Position numbers and translations under genes: made by a program | Assembly (NCBI RefSeq): GCF_023159225.1 | Contig: NC_063175.1 | Location: forward strand, 5,385,755 to 5,449,754 | DNA: 64,000 bases | Direction of reading: 5' to 3' | DNA from: Perognathus longimembris pacificus | Lineage: Eukaryota > Chordata > Mammalia > Rodentia > Heteromyidae | Part shown: in pieces, positions 21,170 to 31,649 of the stretch | Numbering within the stretch: the first letter of the stretch is position 1 | How the letters are laid out: each line of letters begins with the position of its first letter | Notes under the pieces: generated by a model | What the model was told of the DNA's origin: nothing | Databases searched by the model: none | The model's input: the letters and a program-made list of their open reading frames with translations, nothing else

Positions 21170-23640
21170 GGTCCCGCATGCCTCAGCCTCGCCAGTCCTG
21201 CTGTATGGGCAGCGAGGGTCTGTGGCCGCCCGGGAGGGCGGTCCAGGCTCAGCCTCCCTGTTCTGCTGTACCGGCACCGGGTATGTGTGTGTGTGCGGGG
21301 GGGGGGGGGGGGTCTGTGGCCGCCAGGATGGAGGGCGGTCCAGGCTCGGCCTCCCCTCCGCCACACTTCCTTCCAGCTGTCACTAACTCAGTGCTAGTGG
21401 GATGGAAAGCGCAGTGTCTACCCGGTAGTCATGGCAACCTACCAGCGTGCCTTTCTTTTTTGGCTAGTTTGTATCTGGCCACCCCTTTGGTTTTTGCAAG
21501 ATCTCCCAGGACCGGAAAGAAAAGACCTCGCGCTCCTGGGTTCATTTTGTTCTAGAGAGCTGGACTCACTGCTAGATTCAGAGCAGTCAAACCAGAAGAC
21601 AGCCACTGCCATTAGCGGTGCAGACGACCGACGCGGAACAACATGTAGCTTCCAACTCCACATCCACAATGACACCGACCTGAACAAAGCAGGCGCGGGG
21701 CTTCCCGCAACGCCGGACTTACATAAGCCGCCGCCGCCGCCGCCTTCCCGGCCCCGAGCAGCCGCGACAATGGCGGCCGCCCGGTGTCCCGGCTGCCAGC
21801 CCGCAGCTCGGGGACGGGGAGGAAGCAAGGCCCGCAGCCCGGGCCTCGCCCCCGGCTCCCCGCGGGCCCGGGCGGTGGGGGGTGGATAAGGCCTTTTGTA
21901 TTCCTTCCCCCACAAAAGCCGGCACCGGGGAGCCGGGTCGCGCCGGGGCCACCTTCCCTTTCATCCTCTCCGGGCGGGCGCAGGCCTGGGGCCGCGGTTC
22001 CGCGCGCGGGAGGCGGGCACCGCGGCCCGCAGCGGCCCCGGCGGCGCGACCAGCTCGGGAGCGGGCGTGCGGCCGGTTCCGCAGCCCCGCGCCGCGCCGC
22101 GCCGCGCGAGCCCGGAGCTCGCGCCCCGCGCACTCCCCGGCCGGCTCGCGCCGGGCCTTCCCCCGCCCTCCCTGCCTCCCTCCCGCGGCCGGGGGCGGAG
22201 GCGGCGCGCGGCCGGCCTCCCCGAGCTCCGCGGGCGCACCCGGGCGTGCGTGCGCGGGGGTCCCGGCCCCCTCGCCTTCGCAGCCGGCGGGGGGCGGCGC
22301 GGCGGGGCCCGCGGCTCGGAGGGGCGGCGCCCCGCGGGCCGCACTCCGCGCCCCACTCGGCCGTCTCCGTCCCCACCCCCACCGCGGTGCACTGCGGCGG
22401 TGCGAGCGGGGACGGCCGTGAACTCGGCCGCCGAGCGCGCGCGCGGGGACGCCGCCGCCCGGCCTCTCTCGGAGCCCGCGGCCCCCGGGGCGGCCCCATC
22501 CCCACGCCCAGTCCCGGCCCACGCCCGTCCCCGCTCGCACCGCGCCGCGCCGCCGGTGGCGCCGCACATCCTGGAACTGGCTGGTGCCCCGGAGCTCGGC
22601 GGCGGGAACGCGCTTCTTCCGGGCCACCCTGCCGCGCCAGCCGCCAGTGCCCCCGCGTCCCCGCGCCCGCCTCGCGGACGCCCCGACCCCTCTGCACCAC
22701 CCCGCCCGCGCTTACCTGCTGCCTGGCACGGCCACAGACGCTCGCCGTGGGCGCTCCGCGTTCCCCAGCGCACGGGCCTGGCCGGGATGCACGCGCGGCG
22801 TGGGGGCACGGCCGTGGCAGTGTTTGGGATTTTTTTTTTTTTTTTTAGTTTGGGGAGGGGGCGGGGTAGGGGGAGTCGTGCACGTCCCTGATGGTAGCAG
22901 CCCTCCTCCTGCACGAGCACAGAATGTCTAGCCGGCCGTGAACACCCCCACCGCCCCCCCCTTCCCGTGCATGCGCGGTGCGGGCTGGAGGGGGGGGAGG
23001 CGCGCCGCCGGCTTGCGCAGGCACGGAACTCGAGCGGACCTCCTAAATGGGCGAGGACGGAAAGGGTTAATCCGGGACCTTGCCGACGCTCTCCACAGTG
23101 TCTACGGGGCCGCCCCGGAGGGCTCTGGCTTGCGCACGCGCGCGCACGCGCCTGGCTCGGGGCGCGCGGAGCCCGCGCGCGGGAGAAGGGCGTGGGCGGG
23201 GCGTGGGCGGGGCTTCGGCAGCGAGGTCGCCGACGCACGAGCGCCGCCGCTCGCGGGCACCCGCCCCGCCTGGAGCTCCCGCCTCTCTCGCTCCGACTCC
23301 TGGGCTCCCGCCCGCGCCCGGCGGAGGCACTGCACCGGGGACGCGGGAGCCTGCGCTTCCGTGCGAGTGCATGCATGCGCGTGGGCCGGCGCTGCCCTCG
23401 GGCGCGCGCGGGCCGGGCGCTGCAGCCGCGGGCGTCGGGCCGGGCGTCTGCCGGAGCCGGCGGCCTGGGCAGCGTCGGTGTGCGGCGGTCGGTACCCAGG
23501 AGAGCGCCGGTGCTGCCGCCGTTCCGGGCTTTTGTTTCGGAGCCCACCGACCCGCCAGCTTTGATCCAGGGTGTGAGAGGCGGCCCTGGTCCCCGCGCGG
23601 GCGTGCGGTCAGCCGGGCCCTCGCCATCACTCGTATGCAT
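21170..23640 (-). promoter_or_regulatory. ZBTB14: CpG-island promoter of ZBTB14
   Basis: This is a 2.4-kb block of very high G+C with dense CpG, in sharp contrast to its AT-rich flanks. It includes exon 1 and its donor at 22716. Visible elements are two tandem Sp1-type GC boxes at 23194-23213 (GGGCGGGGCGTGGGCGGGGC), NRF1-like GCATGCGC words near 22969 and 23367, several GCGCGC runs (about 22434, 23137, 23402), six GCC triplets at 21727-21744, and a GT repeat running into 16 consecutive G at 21283-21312. There is no TATA box, which fits a broad housekeeping-type promoter. The island extends more than 700 bp upstream of exon 1, leaving room for divergent transcription. Long open frames on both strands here come from the lack of AT-rich stop codons. 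Confidence 0.9.
22716..22900 (-). other. ZBTB14: ZBTB14 noncoding exon 1 (3' border supported, 5' end not defined)
   Basis: Inside the CpG island the minus strand reads GGCAGCAG followed by GTAAGC, a near-consensus donor, putting the exon end at 22716 and the first intron at 22715-20051 (2665 bp). It is the best donor I found on this strand within the island. The transcription start cannot be fixed: there is no TATA box, and a T-run on the plus strand at about 22831-22846 lies in the likely start region. The upper limit given is a placeholder. Other first exons in the island are possible. Confidence 0.55.
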
Positions 23641-23924
23641 TGTCGCCCTAGTCATTCACGTGCCTTGGTTGCACTCATTTTTAAGAGCGTTTCGTAAAAT
23701 CGCGCATCTTGCAGTGTCTGACATTAGAGCAGGTACGTGAGCAAACACCAGGGAAGAGTGTGCTTGTGTGTTCTAAAGGAAACAGTGTGTGTGCCTTCGG
23801 TTAATGTCCTATTAACCGACGACGCTTTTGTAGACATTTTTTTTAATGTTTACAAAGCACAGTGGTCAGCAGGTATGTATGGTAACGGAGAGGGACAGGA
23901 TAGGCCAGCTGTCGAGTTAGGCGG
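23641..23924. other. CpG-island shore with a plus-strand splice-donor-like site
   Basis: CAG then GTACGTGAG at 23730-23741 is a good donor on the plus strand, pointing away from ZBTB14. No exon is proven. Confidence 0.35.
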
Positions 23925-24070
23925 ATCCGATCCAGTTCAGACGCTGGGTAAACTTAACTTTCCTAAACCCCAATTTCTTATTCACTGAGATGAGGAAAAT
24001 AACTGATAGGACAACTGTGAAAAAGATGAAGCAAAAATAAAAATTACTTAGGTAAGTGCCATGGATAGTA
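23925..24070 (+). repeat. MIR SINE remnant
   Basis: GGTAAACTTAACTTTCCTAAACC, CACTGAGATGAGGAAAATAAC and ACTTAGGTAAGTGCCATGG follow the MIR order (the cytosine-rich splice-like middle and the GTGCCTGGC-type end). Confidence 0.5.
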
Positions 24071-24174
24071 GATGCTAGGACAAAACCAAGATGTCACCAA
24101 GATTCATACTTGTCAAACTTGATAGCCTGTTGCTCCTCACTTGGTTTTTTCCTTTGCTTTAAAATGATATTTCA

Positions 24175-24238
24175 CTGGCTCGCCTCCCCTCCGCCCTGGC
24201 AGGCACCACCTGCTTCTCTCAAAAAAAAAAAAAAAGTT
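24175..24238 (+). repeat. Tiny retroposon with A15 tail and 8-bp target duplication
   Basis: A 46-bp GC-rich segment (CTGGCTCGCC ... TGCTTCTCTC) ends in A15 and is flanked by ATATTTCA at 24167-24174 and 24239-24246. The parent RNA is not recognised. Confidence 0.5.
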
Positions 24239-24445
24239 ATATTTCAATCCCGTTGGGTTTTCTGTTTAAGGGAGGATGTAATTACTCTGTCATAGGGTTA
24301 TGTCATCAGTCAGTAAAACTGCCATTATAGTTAGTATGGGAAGGTGTATGGCTATTAGTAATTATCACTGTGGTTATCCCTGCTTTCACAACACAAATAC
24401 ACACATCGTGTGTGTGTGTGTATTTAAAATTTTTTCTTTTGTCAG

Positions 24446-24671
24446 GGCTGGGGATATAGCCTAGTGGCAAGAGTGCCTGCCTCGGATACACGAGGCCCTA
24501 GGTTCGATTCCCCAGCACCACATATACAGAAAACGGCCAGAAGCGGTGCTGTGGCTCAAGCGGCAGAGTGCTAGCCTTGAGTGGGAAGAAGCCAGGGACA
24601 GTGCTCAGGCCCTGAGTCCAAGGCCCAGGACTGGCAAAAAAAAAAAAAAAAAAAATTAAAAAAAAATTTTT
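24446..24671 (+). mobile_element. Young IDL-Geo SINE in the tail of a B1-Geo
   Basis: Complete sense copy with an A-rich tail. AAATTTTTTCTTTTGTCAG is duplicated exactly (24427-24445 and 24672-24690). It shares the CCTCGGATACACGAGG hairpin with the copies at 9520, 34971 and 46274. Confidence 0.93.
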
Positions 24672-24690
24672 AAATTTTTTCTTTTGTCAG

Positions 24691-24918
24691 TCATGAGGCT
24701 TAAACTCAGGGGCTGGGCACTATCCCTGAGCTTTATGTTGCTAAAGCTCTCAACCACTTTGGGCCACAGCTCCACTTCTGGATTTTTAGGTGGTTAATTG
24801 GAGATAAGAGTCTCATGAGTTTTCCTGCCCCCTACTGGCTTCAAACTGTGATCCTCAGATCTTAGTCTCCTGAGTAGCCAGGGTCACAGACAAGTATGGG
24901 CCACTATTGCCTGGCTTA
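24691..24918 (-). repeat. B1-Geo SINE whose tail received IDL-Geo
   Basis: Antisense copy; its T-rich tail and a GT run continue to the left of the inserted SINE (24409-24445). Confidence 0.78.
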
Positions 24919-25004
24919 TTCTGTGTGTATTTATTATCTGCTTACTGTGTGATTTTTGTGTATGGCAAAAACATATTCTTTCCACATCCCACAGTGGTAT
25001 GGCA

Positions 25005-25018
25005 TAGGAGAGAGAGAG

Positions 25019-25056
<38 letters not shown>

Positions 25057-25315
25057 TGTGCATGGGCACGTGCCTATGCCTGTGCCTGCACTATGGACTT
25101 GATTGAACTCAGGGCCTGGGTGCTGTCCCTTAGCTGTTTCTACTCAAGCCTGGTGCTCTATCACTTGAGCCACAGCTCCACTTCCCACTTTTTATTGCTT
25201 AATTGAAGATACGCATCTCATAGAGTTTCTGTCACTAGCTGGCTTTTAATCTTTATTCTCAGATCTCAGGCTCCTGACTAGCTAGGATTAGAGCCACGAG
25301 ACTCATTTGGCTCAG
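25005..25315 (-). repeat. GA microsatellite and B1-Geo SINE
   Basis: An AG repeat (about 25005-25054) precedes an antisense B1-Geo (25086-25315; CACTTGAGCCACAGCTCC). Confidence 0.7.
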
Positions 25316-26301
25316 GTAATTTAAAAGAGTCTTTAGGTGTTCTCAAGGAACAAGATTCTTGACATCTTGGTTTGTATTAGTTACTCTGCTTCCTGCATTT
25401 TTTGTGTGATTATGTCCCTGGGGCTCTGCCTGGCTGTTCCTTGCTTGGTCATGTGGCTCATGGAAATAAACCTGGGTGAAGGGAACTACTCCAGAGGAAG
25501 GAGATAGGAGGTCCCTCACTTCTGCTACCATCATTAATGACATACCTTTCAGTACTTTCATGAGGTTTACAATAAGCACCAATTGGCAACAAGTAGTACC
25601 CTAGAATTCAATACTGAGGGGCATTATGAGGGCACAGTGTGGACATCAGAGCCCTCAGGAAATAAACAGACATGATAGCCTTGATGCCAGTGTCTTGCTC
25701 TACTAATAGTACTTGCTATCACTCTAAGTGGGACTCACAGTCCAGTAACTCTACTAGGGGACATTTATAGCATATTGGTCCTTACCTGGGATGCCCATGG
25801 CCTCCTGAATAGAACCTGTTTGTGACAATCCTGTGACCTGTGGTGTGGAGCATGGAGTGCCAGGGGCCGGCTGGTGACAAAGAAGCTCTAAGGGACTGTT
25901 GGAACTGTCAGGTTGCTGTGGTTCTCTAGGTGAGTGGGGCTGATTTCTCTGTCACATTGACCATGGAGTAGGGACAGCCAGCCATGGGCCCTTTCTGAGA
26001 GGAGGCTCTGAGAGGCAGCCGTATTCTGCTCTGCCCGTGCTGGGTTGCCTGCCTTGAGCTGTACCACTTCCACTGTAGTCCACACTGGAATGACAAAGAG
26101 CTGAGGAAATGAGACACTAATCACCTCCAGCCCAAACTGAGCCCAGCCTAGCTGAGGCGGTGATGCCTCATCCATAGACCAGTGAGTGAGGAACATACAT
26201 TCGGTGTTGTCATTGGGCAAAACCCAATACATCTGCAGCAGGGAAAACATACCATAATATCATAATGGATCCCCCTCCCATTCCCACTGCTCTGAATACT
26301 G
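25316..26301. other. Unassigned, possibly ERV-related
   Basis: Moderate-GC sequence next to a minus-strand LTR. A 120-codon open frame on the minus strand (25888-26250) matches nothing I recognise, and no retroviral motif is clear. Confidence 0.3.
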
Positions 26302-26682
26302 TGTAAGGTACATCTGAAAGGAAACCCACCACATGGTTCAGGCAGAAAAGAGTTTATTGTGGGGAGAGCAAACTGCCAGCCCACACAAAAATGGAGGCAT
26401 GGGGAGACAGAGGAGAACGAAGAAGAGAATACGAGGGAAAGGAGAGAGAAGGAGGAAGAGAGTGAGAGAGGAAGAGAGCAAAGGAAAGAGAGAGGGGACC
26501 CGTGTTGAGCCAGATTATATAGGAAAAGATGGGAAGTATGGCCAGGTGGATGGATGTGACCTCAGAGAAGGGGAGGTAACTGCCTCCAGTTGTGCCAGCT
26601 ACCTAGGCAATGCAGGTGCTGGGCACACACTTAAACAGGTGGGGGACATCTGAATGGAGCCCTCCTGGGGGTGGACCTTACA
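26302..26682 (-). mobile_element. Solo ERV LTR (His-PBS family of 56-58 kb)
   Basis: On the plus strand it runs from TGTAAGGTAC to GGACCTTACA, an inverted TGTAAGGT/ACCTTACA end pair. Read on the minus strand it has a TATATAA box (about 26513-26519), then a purine/pyrimidine expansion (26403-26500), then AATAAA (about 26350). CCAGGTGGAT, GATGTGACCTCAG and GAGGTAACTGCCTCCAG are shared with the LTR at 56046-56299. No clear target duplication. Confidence 0.65.
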
Positions 26683-26810
26683 CTATGGTTACAGTATCTA
26701 ACCCTAAATGACAAGGAGCTAAATATGAATACATACAACCAACAGTCACAATGATTATACAAGTGCACATTAGGATAAGTGCTTTAATACACAGTTAAAA
26801 TACTATAGTT

Positions 26811-27540
26811 GTGGCCAGGCCAATGGCTTACACCAGTAAATCTAGCTGCTCAGGAAGCTGAGACCTAATGATCCTGGTACAAAGCCAGCCCAGGCAGGGA
26901 AGTCTGTGAGAATCTTTTTGTTGTTGTTGTTAGTCATGGGCTTGAGCTCAGGGTGTGGGTACTATTTGAGCTTGTTTTGCTCAAGGCTAGCACTCTGTCA
27001 TTTTGAGCCACAGCTCCACTTCCAGTTTTCTCATGGTTAATTGGAGATAAGAGTCTCAGACTTTCTTACCTGGGCTAGCTTCAAACTGTGATTCTTAGAT
27101 CTCAGCCTCCTTAGCAGCTAGGATCACAGGCATGAGCTACCAATACCCTGGCTTCTTGTCCCTTCCCTCCCTCCCTCCTTTCCTTCCTTTCTTTCTTTTT
27201 TTGTCCAAGGGATTCGATATGTTAGAGTTTTGCTCATTAGCTGGTGCTCTACAAACGGAGCCATATATCTCCAAACTCCTCTTTTTCATTTGTTTTGTGC
27301 CAGTCCTGGTGATCGAACTCAGGGTCTAGGTGCTTTTCCCTGAGATTCAAGGATAGTGTTCTACCACTTGAGCCACAGATCTACTTCCAAGAGAATCTTA
27401 TCTCAAATAAGCTAGCCCTTCCCCTTAAATAAAAGTCAGAAGTGGAGCTCTGGCTCAAGTGGTAGAGCACTAACCTTGAACAAAAATGTTCAAGGACAGT
27501 GCCCAGACCCTTAGTTCAAGTCCCAGGACTGTCACAAAAG
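26811..27540 (+). repeat. Cluster of nested SINEs
   Basis: A sense B1-Geo is split: left arm 26811-26915 and right arm 27390-27540, with GAGAATCTT repeated at the break. Between them are an antisense B1-Geo (26917-27155), a CCCT/CCTT tract (27157-27203), an antisense ID-like monomer (about 27203-27275) and an antisense Geo arm (27296-27390). Confidence 0.65.
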
Positions 27541-27566
27541 AAACAAGATAAAAACAAAAACCATAG

Positions 27567-27900
27567 TATGGGCCTATTGTGGTAATGCATGCTGGTAACC
27601 CCAGCCATTCAGGAAGTGAATGGAAGAATTGCAGTTTGAGGTCTGGCTGGGCCAGAAGCAATACTCTCAAAAGCAATTGAAGTGTGGGCATGCAAGTCTA
27701 CAATTCCAACTACTTGGGAGTGGAGGAAGGCAGATCAAGGTCCAAGGCTGACCCAAGCAAAAGCCTGAGTCCTTTTCTAAAAACAAAAACAAAACTAAAA
27801 GCAAAAGGCCTACTTGAGATGTGGCTTAAGTAGTGAAATGCTTGTCTCCTTAGCAAGTACAAGGCCCTAGGTTCACATTCCAGTTACTTGGCCACCTTAA
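27567..27900 (+). repeat. Two B1-like monomers and an ID-like monomer
   Basis: GGGCCTATTGTGGTAATGCATG and GTGGGCATGCAAGTCTACAATTCC begin 7SL-type units. 27807-27900 is ID-like (CCTTAGCAAGTACAAGGCCC, GGTTCACATTCC). Confidence 0.5.
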
Positions 27901-28029
27901 AACAAAAATCAAAGCCCAAACAAAAAGCAAGAGCAGAAACAGGGGGAACTAACTTTGGCTGGAAATCAGCGAAAAGTTCTCCAAAACCAGTAGGATGAGA
28001 GACAGATAAATGAGCAAATAGGACTGTGT

Positions 28030-28345
28030 TCTTCAGGCAGAGCCAGAAACAGCACCAGGGGGTGGAAGGAGTGAAGGACAGGAGAGTAAAACAGTCTCCA
28101 TTGTGTGTGTGTATGTGGGGGGGACACCAGCAGGAATGGGGGAGACCAACGGAGAGAGTGATTTAGGAATTAATATCGTCTCAGTTAGAAAAAGAGAATA
28201 ATTAAACCTATTGAAACTTAAGAAGGGGGAAGAGGAGATGAAGGAGAGGGAGGAGGTGATTTGATGGGAGTACTTTAAGTGCATGTATGGATATGTCGCA
28301 ATAAAATCCCCTTATACAACTAATGGATACAAATAAAACATTTTT
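28030..28345 (+). repeat. L1 3'-end fragment, different subfamily
   Basis: A purine-rich GGGGGAAGAGGAGATGAAGG block, then GATGGGAGTACTTTAAGTGC and CAATAAAATCCCCTTATAC with an A-rich end, have the layout of an L1 terminal 3'UTR. Confidence 0.5.
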
Positions 28346-28831
28346 TTTTCAAAAAGTAGAAGGAACTTGGCATGATTGAGGTCCAGGGAGGAAAGAATGC
28401 CCAGAACGTGGTGGGCATCGGAGTGGGTATGGAATGGGTGCCCCAGACAGCGTCTGGATTTTATGCCAAGTTCATTAAAAGGGTTTTCTTTCAAACTGAA
28501 GCTTGCTTAAATAAACATATTAGTCTCATAACCAGACTAAATTCAGCCTGTGGCACTAAAGGTTGAGTTTTAATTGATGCCAGTAGTGATTCTGTTTGGG
28601 GGAAGACTCCTGCATATGGTATGATGTGACATTTTAAAAACCATCAACAAATTGCTTGGAAATAGAAGAAAAAAATAACAATTTACTCGTGAAATTCACT
28701 TTTAGATGAAATATAGTAGAAAGCATAATCTTGTTATTCCCATTTGACCAACTATCTGATAATTATCATAGCAATATAAAGAGGAAGTATTCTAGCAGAA
28801 CATCATGGAGATAAAAAAATGGTTTTAGAGC

Positions 28832-29165
28832 CACACATCAGTGGTCACATCTGTACTCTTAGATATTTAAGAGGAGGCTGAGATCTAAGGATAATGGTTC
28901 GATGCCAGTCCAGGCAGGAAAGTCCATGAGACTCTTATCTCCAACAATCTACTCAGAAAAAAAAGCCAGAAGTGGTTCTATGGCTCAAATGTAGAGAGCT
29001 AGCCTGAGGAATAGAAGCTCAGAGGCAGCAACCAGGCCCTGAGTTCAAGCCCCAGGACCAGCAAAACAAAACAAAAACAGAAGTGAAGTGATAGAGGGCT
29101 ACCCATGAGTAAAAGAAGCTCAGGGACTGTGCTCGGGCCTAGAATTCAAGCCCCAGGACTGGGGG
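28832..29165 (+). repeat. B1-Geo SINE plus extra Geo arm
   Basis: 28832-29062 is a sense dimer. 29063-29165 is a second right arm (GTGATAGAGGGCTACCC ... TTCAAGCCCCAGGACTG) in the same direction. Confidence 0.65.
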
Positions 29166-29576
29166 AAAAATGGTTTCAGAATCAATAGAATACACCTCAC
29201 AAATAACAATTATAAAAATATTATACATAATCTGGGAAAGAAAAGAGATTATTCATAGATTCACTTTTGCAGCATGTATGTATAAAATATTATCCTGAGC
29301 ATTATAATTCCATGAAGTTTCCACTAGAGCTATTATAGCATAACTTATATAATAGTAATAAGACCTAAAGAGAAAGAAATGAGACTATTCTGTAAGAAAG
29401 ATCAAAATATGTTATTGCTATGTATCTAAGTTATTTTGGTGGAATTGTTAAGAATAGATACACTGTCATAATTATGCTTCCCGAATATTGAACAAAATTT
29501 AAATAAATTTAAATAATCAATTAGGAAGTAACTATCTCAAACTTCACTTGAAACATCATATAATCTGAATTAATAG

Positions 29577-30227
29577 TGTGAAAACCAAGAAAAAGCGTAG
29601 CCCCCTTAGCTTCTAGAAACAATAGGGCTTGTAAAATTTCACTGTCTTAGAATTTACTCTTAGCTTCTATAACTCCATTTTGGTGACTCCATGCTAGACA
29701 GCTGCACCCCCACCCATGAGACTAGTTCCTTGCAGGTTGACATTTAAAAATATATGTAGCCCTTGTTCCTCTCTGTACCTAGGTAACAACCATAGTAGTA
29801 GTTATAGAAATGCCATGGCGTCTGTCTGGTTAGTCCACTTATGATTGAGTACTGGATTGTTTTAATCCGCTCATGCTTGCTCAGTTGATATTAGGGGAAC
29901 ATGGTAACAATTGTTAAAAATAAAGTTGATATTAGGTCAGCCTGACCGTGAAATTCTGCTTCTGTAAACGACTTGCTTAACCCATTTGTGACTTGCTCTA
30001 CCCCCTGCGTTAGCCCCCAGCCTCTGTGCTACATGACCACCTGCTTTCGAATGCATAGCGTCTATCTTTAAAAACCCAGCCCTGCAGTGGCTCATTGCTG
30101 TTCTTTACCATCCCAAGGGTGGAGAGCAGACGCTGTGCACAGCTAAATAAAGATTCCTAGCCTGATTGACTGAGTGCTGGTGATCTGATTGTCATGAGTT
30201 CGAGTCCTGGGCAACCAGGATACAACA
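29577..30227 (+). mobile_element. Solo ERV LTR with perfect 5-bp target duplication
   Basis: It begins TGTGAAAACC and ends GGATACAACA and is bounded by AATAG on both sides (29572-29576 and 30228-30232). The poly(A) signal AATAAAG is at about 30146, preceded by a TTTAAAAACCC promoter-like word about 75 bp upstream. A 5-bp duplication fits ERV class I or III. No internal retroviral sequence remains. Confidence 0.8.
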
Positions 30228-30271
30228 AATAGCAAGAAAAGAGGAAATATTAAAGTTACTTGAGCAGAAAG

Positions 30272-30605
30272 GTTGTATTAGTTACAGTTTTCATTACTGT
30301 GACAAAACAACTTAAGGGAGGTTTCAGTTCACAGTCCCCAACTCCACTGAGCCAAGCCATGATGAATGAGAGCTCCATCATGGTAGAGCATGTGGCAAAT
30401 GACTTATCTCATGGCAGACAGGAAGCAGAGAAAGGAGGAAGGTGTCAAGACAAGATACATTTCCCAAGGACATGCCCCAGTGACCAGCTTCCTCGAGCAA
30501 GGCCCTTCCAGAATGGTGCTTCCCGCAGCCCCCCCACCCCCCGGAATCTGCCCTTCAGTACATGACCTTTTGTGGGAGACACTTCAGATCCAAATGATAG
30601 TAGGG
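30272..30605 (-). repeat. URR1-like ancient repeat
   Basis: TTACAGTTTTCATTACTGTG with GACAAAACAAC at one end and CAGATCCAAATGATAG at the other are the antisense of the type seen at 14410. Confidence 0.5.
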
Positions 30606-31145
30606 TAAAAAGCATCTTGCTATTGTTCTGTATTCAAAAAATATTCTCATTAGAAGGTGGAGTCTTCTTAGAATGTGATTCATTTCTGTTTTCTCCTGGG
30701 GGAACTGAAGATTGACTCTAGCACTGATGTGAATAATTCTTATTGACAGTTTTTTGTTGTAGTAATATTTGTGCTCAGCACATACCTGGGCATTTAAAAA
30801 ACAACTATTTCACAGTTGTCCTATTAGGTGCTTTTCTCATCACTATTTCAGAGGTTTAGAAAAGTTGGTATCCAGTACACAGCTGGATCGGATAAGCCAT
30901 CTTGTCCTAGTGAATTACTGGGGAGGTCTGTTACATTTACAAGGGGAGAAGAGCAAGAAATCTCTGCCAGGCAATGCCACAACACCTTACTGAATCTTTC
31001 TGGAGCCTTTGAAGGGACTTCCTGAGATGTTAAAAGGTGGCGGACTGATGAGGCATCTAGTCTACCCTGGTATCCTTCTCTGGAGTTGCTCATCTGGGTG
31101 GTTGGTTCCCTTGTGGTCCTGTTGAATTAGTATCAGAGGAAGCTT
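30606..31145. other. No recognised feature
   Basis: No repeat family or exon is evident. Confidence 0.4.
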
Positions 31146-31649
31146 TTTTTTTTTTTTTTCATATACCAGTACTGAGCCTTGAACTCAGGACCTTGTCCTC
31201 CCTCCCTCCCTCCTCCCTCCCTCCCTCCCTCCCTCCCTCCCTCCCTCCCTCCTCCCTTCCTCTTTATTTCTCTCTTTCTTTACTTTTCTCTCTTTCTTTT
31301 TCTCCTTCCTTCCTTCCTTCCTTCCTTCTTTCCTTCCTTCCTTCCTTCCTTCCTTCCTTCCTTCCTTCCTTCCTTCCTTCCTTCCTTCCTTCCTTCCTTC
31401 CTTCCTTCCTTCCCTGTACTGGTCTTGGGGCTTGAGCTCAGGGTCTGGGCACTGTCCCTGAGCTTTTTTGATCAAGGTTAGTACTTTACCATGTGAGCCA
31501 CAGCTCCAGTTCTGGCTTTTTTGGGAGTTAGTTGGAGATAAGAATTTTCTGGCTTTCCTGCTAGGGCTGGCTTCAAATTATGATTCTCCTATCTCCATCT
31601 CCTGAGTAGCTAGGATTATAATAAGGTTGAGCCACAGGTACCAGTCTGA
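31146..31649 (-). repeat. B1-Geo SINE with 215-bp CCCT/CCTT tract
   Basis: A first antisense right-arm start (31146-31196) is cut by a CCCT then CCTT tract (31197-31413). A full antisense B1-Geo follows (31415-31649). The tract sits where a SINE tail would be. Confidence 0.7.

Noticed and set aside
21784..23740. Very long open frames on both strands (up to 564 codons) in the CpG island
   Set aside because: Stop codons are rare in such GC-rich DNA; frames overlap on both strands, are Arg/Pro/Gly/Ala-rich and show no domain. They are compositional artefacts.
25888..26250. Possible retroviral protein remnant (120 codons, minus strand)
   Set aside because: No recognisable envelope, protease or polymerase motif; proximity to an LTR alone is not enough.
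31197..31413. Regular tandem units considered as a CRISPR-like or satellite array
   Set aside because: These are 4-bp CCCT/CCTT microsatellite units without spacers, next to a SINE tail.
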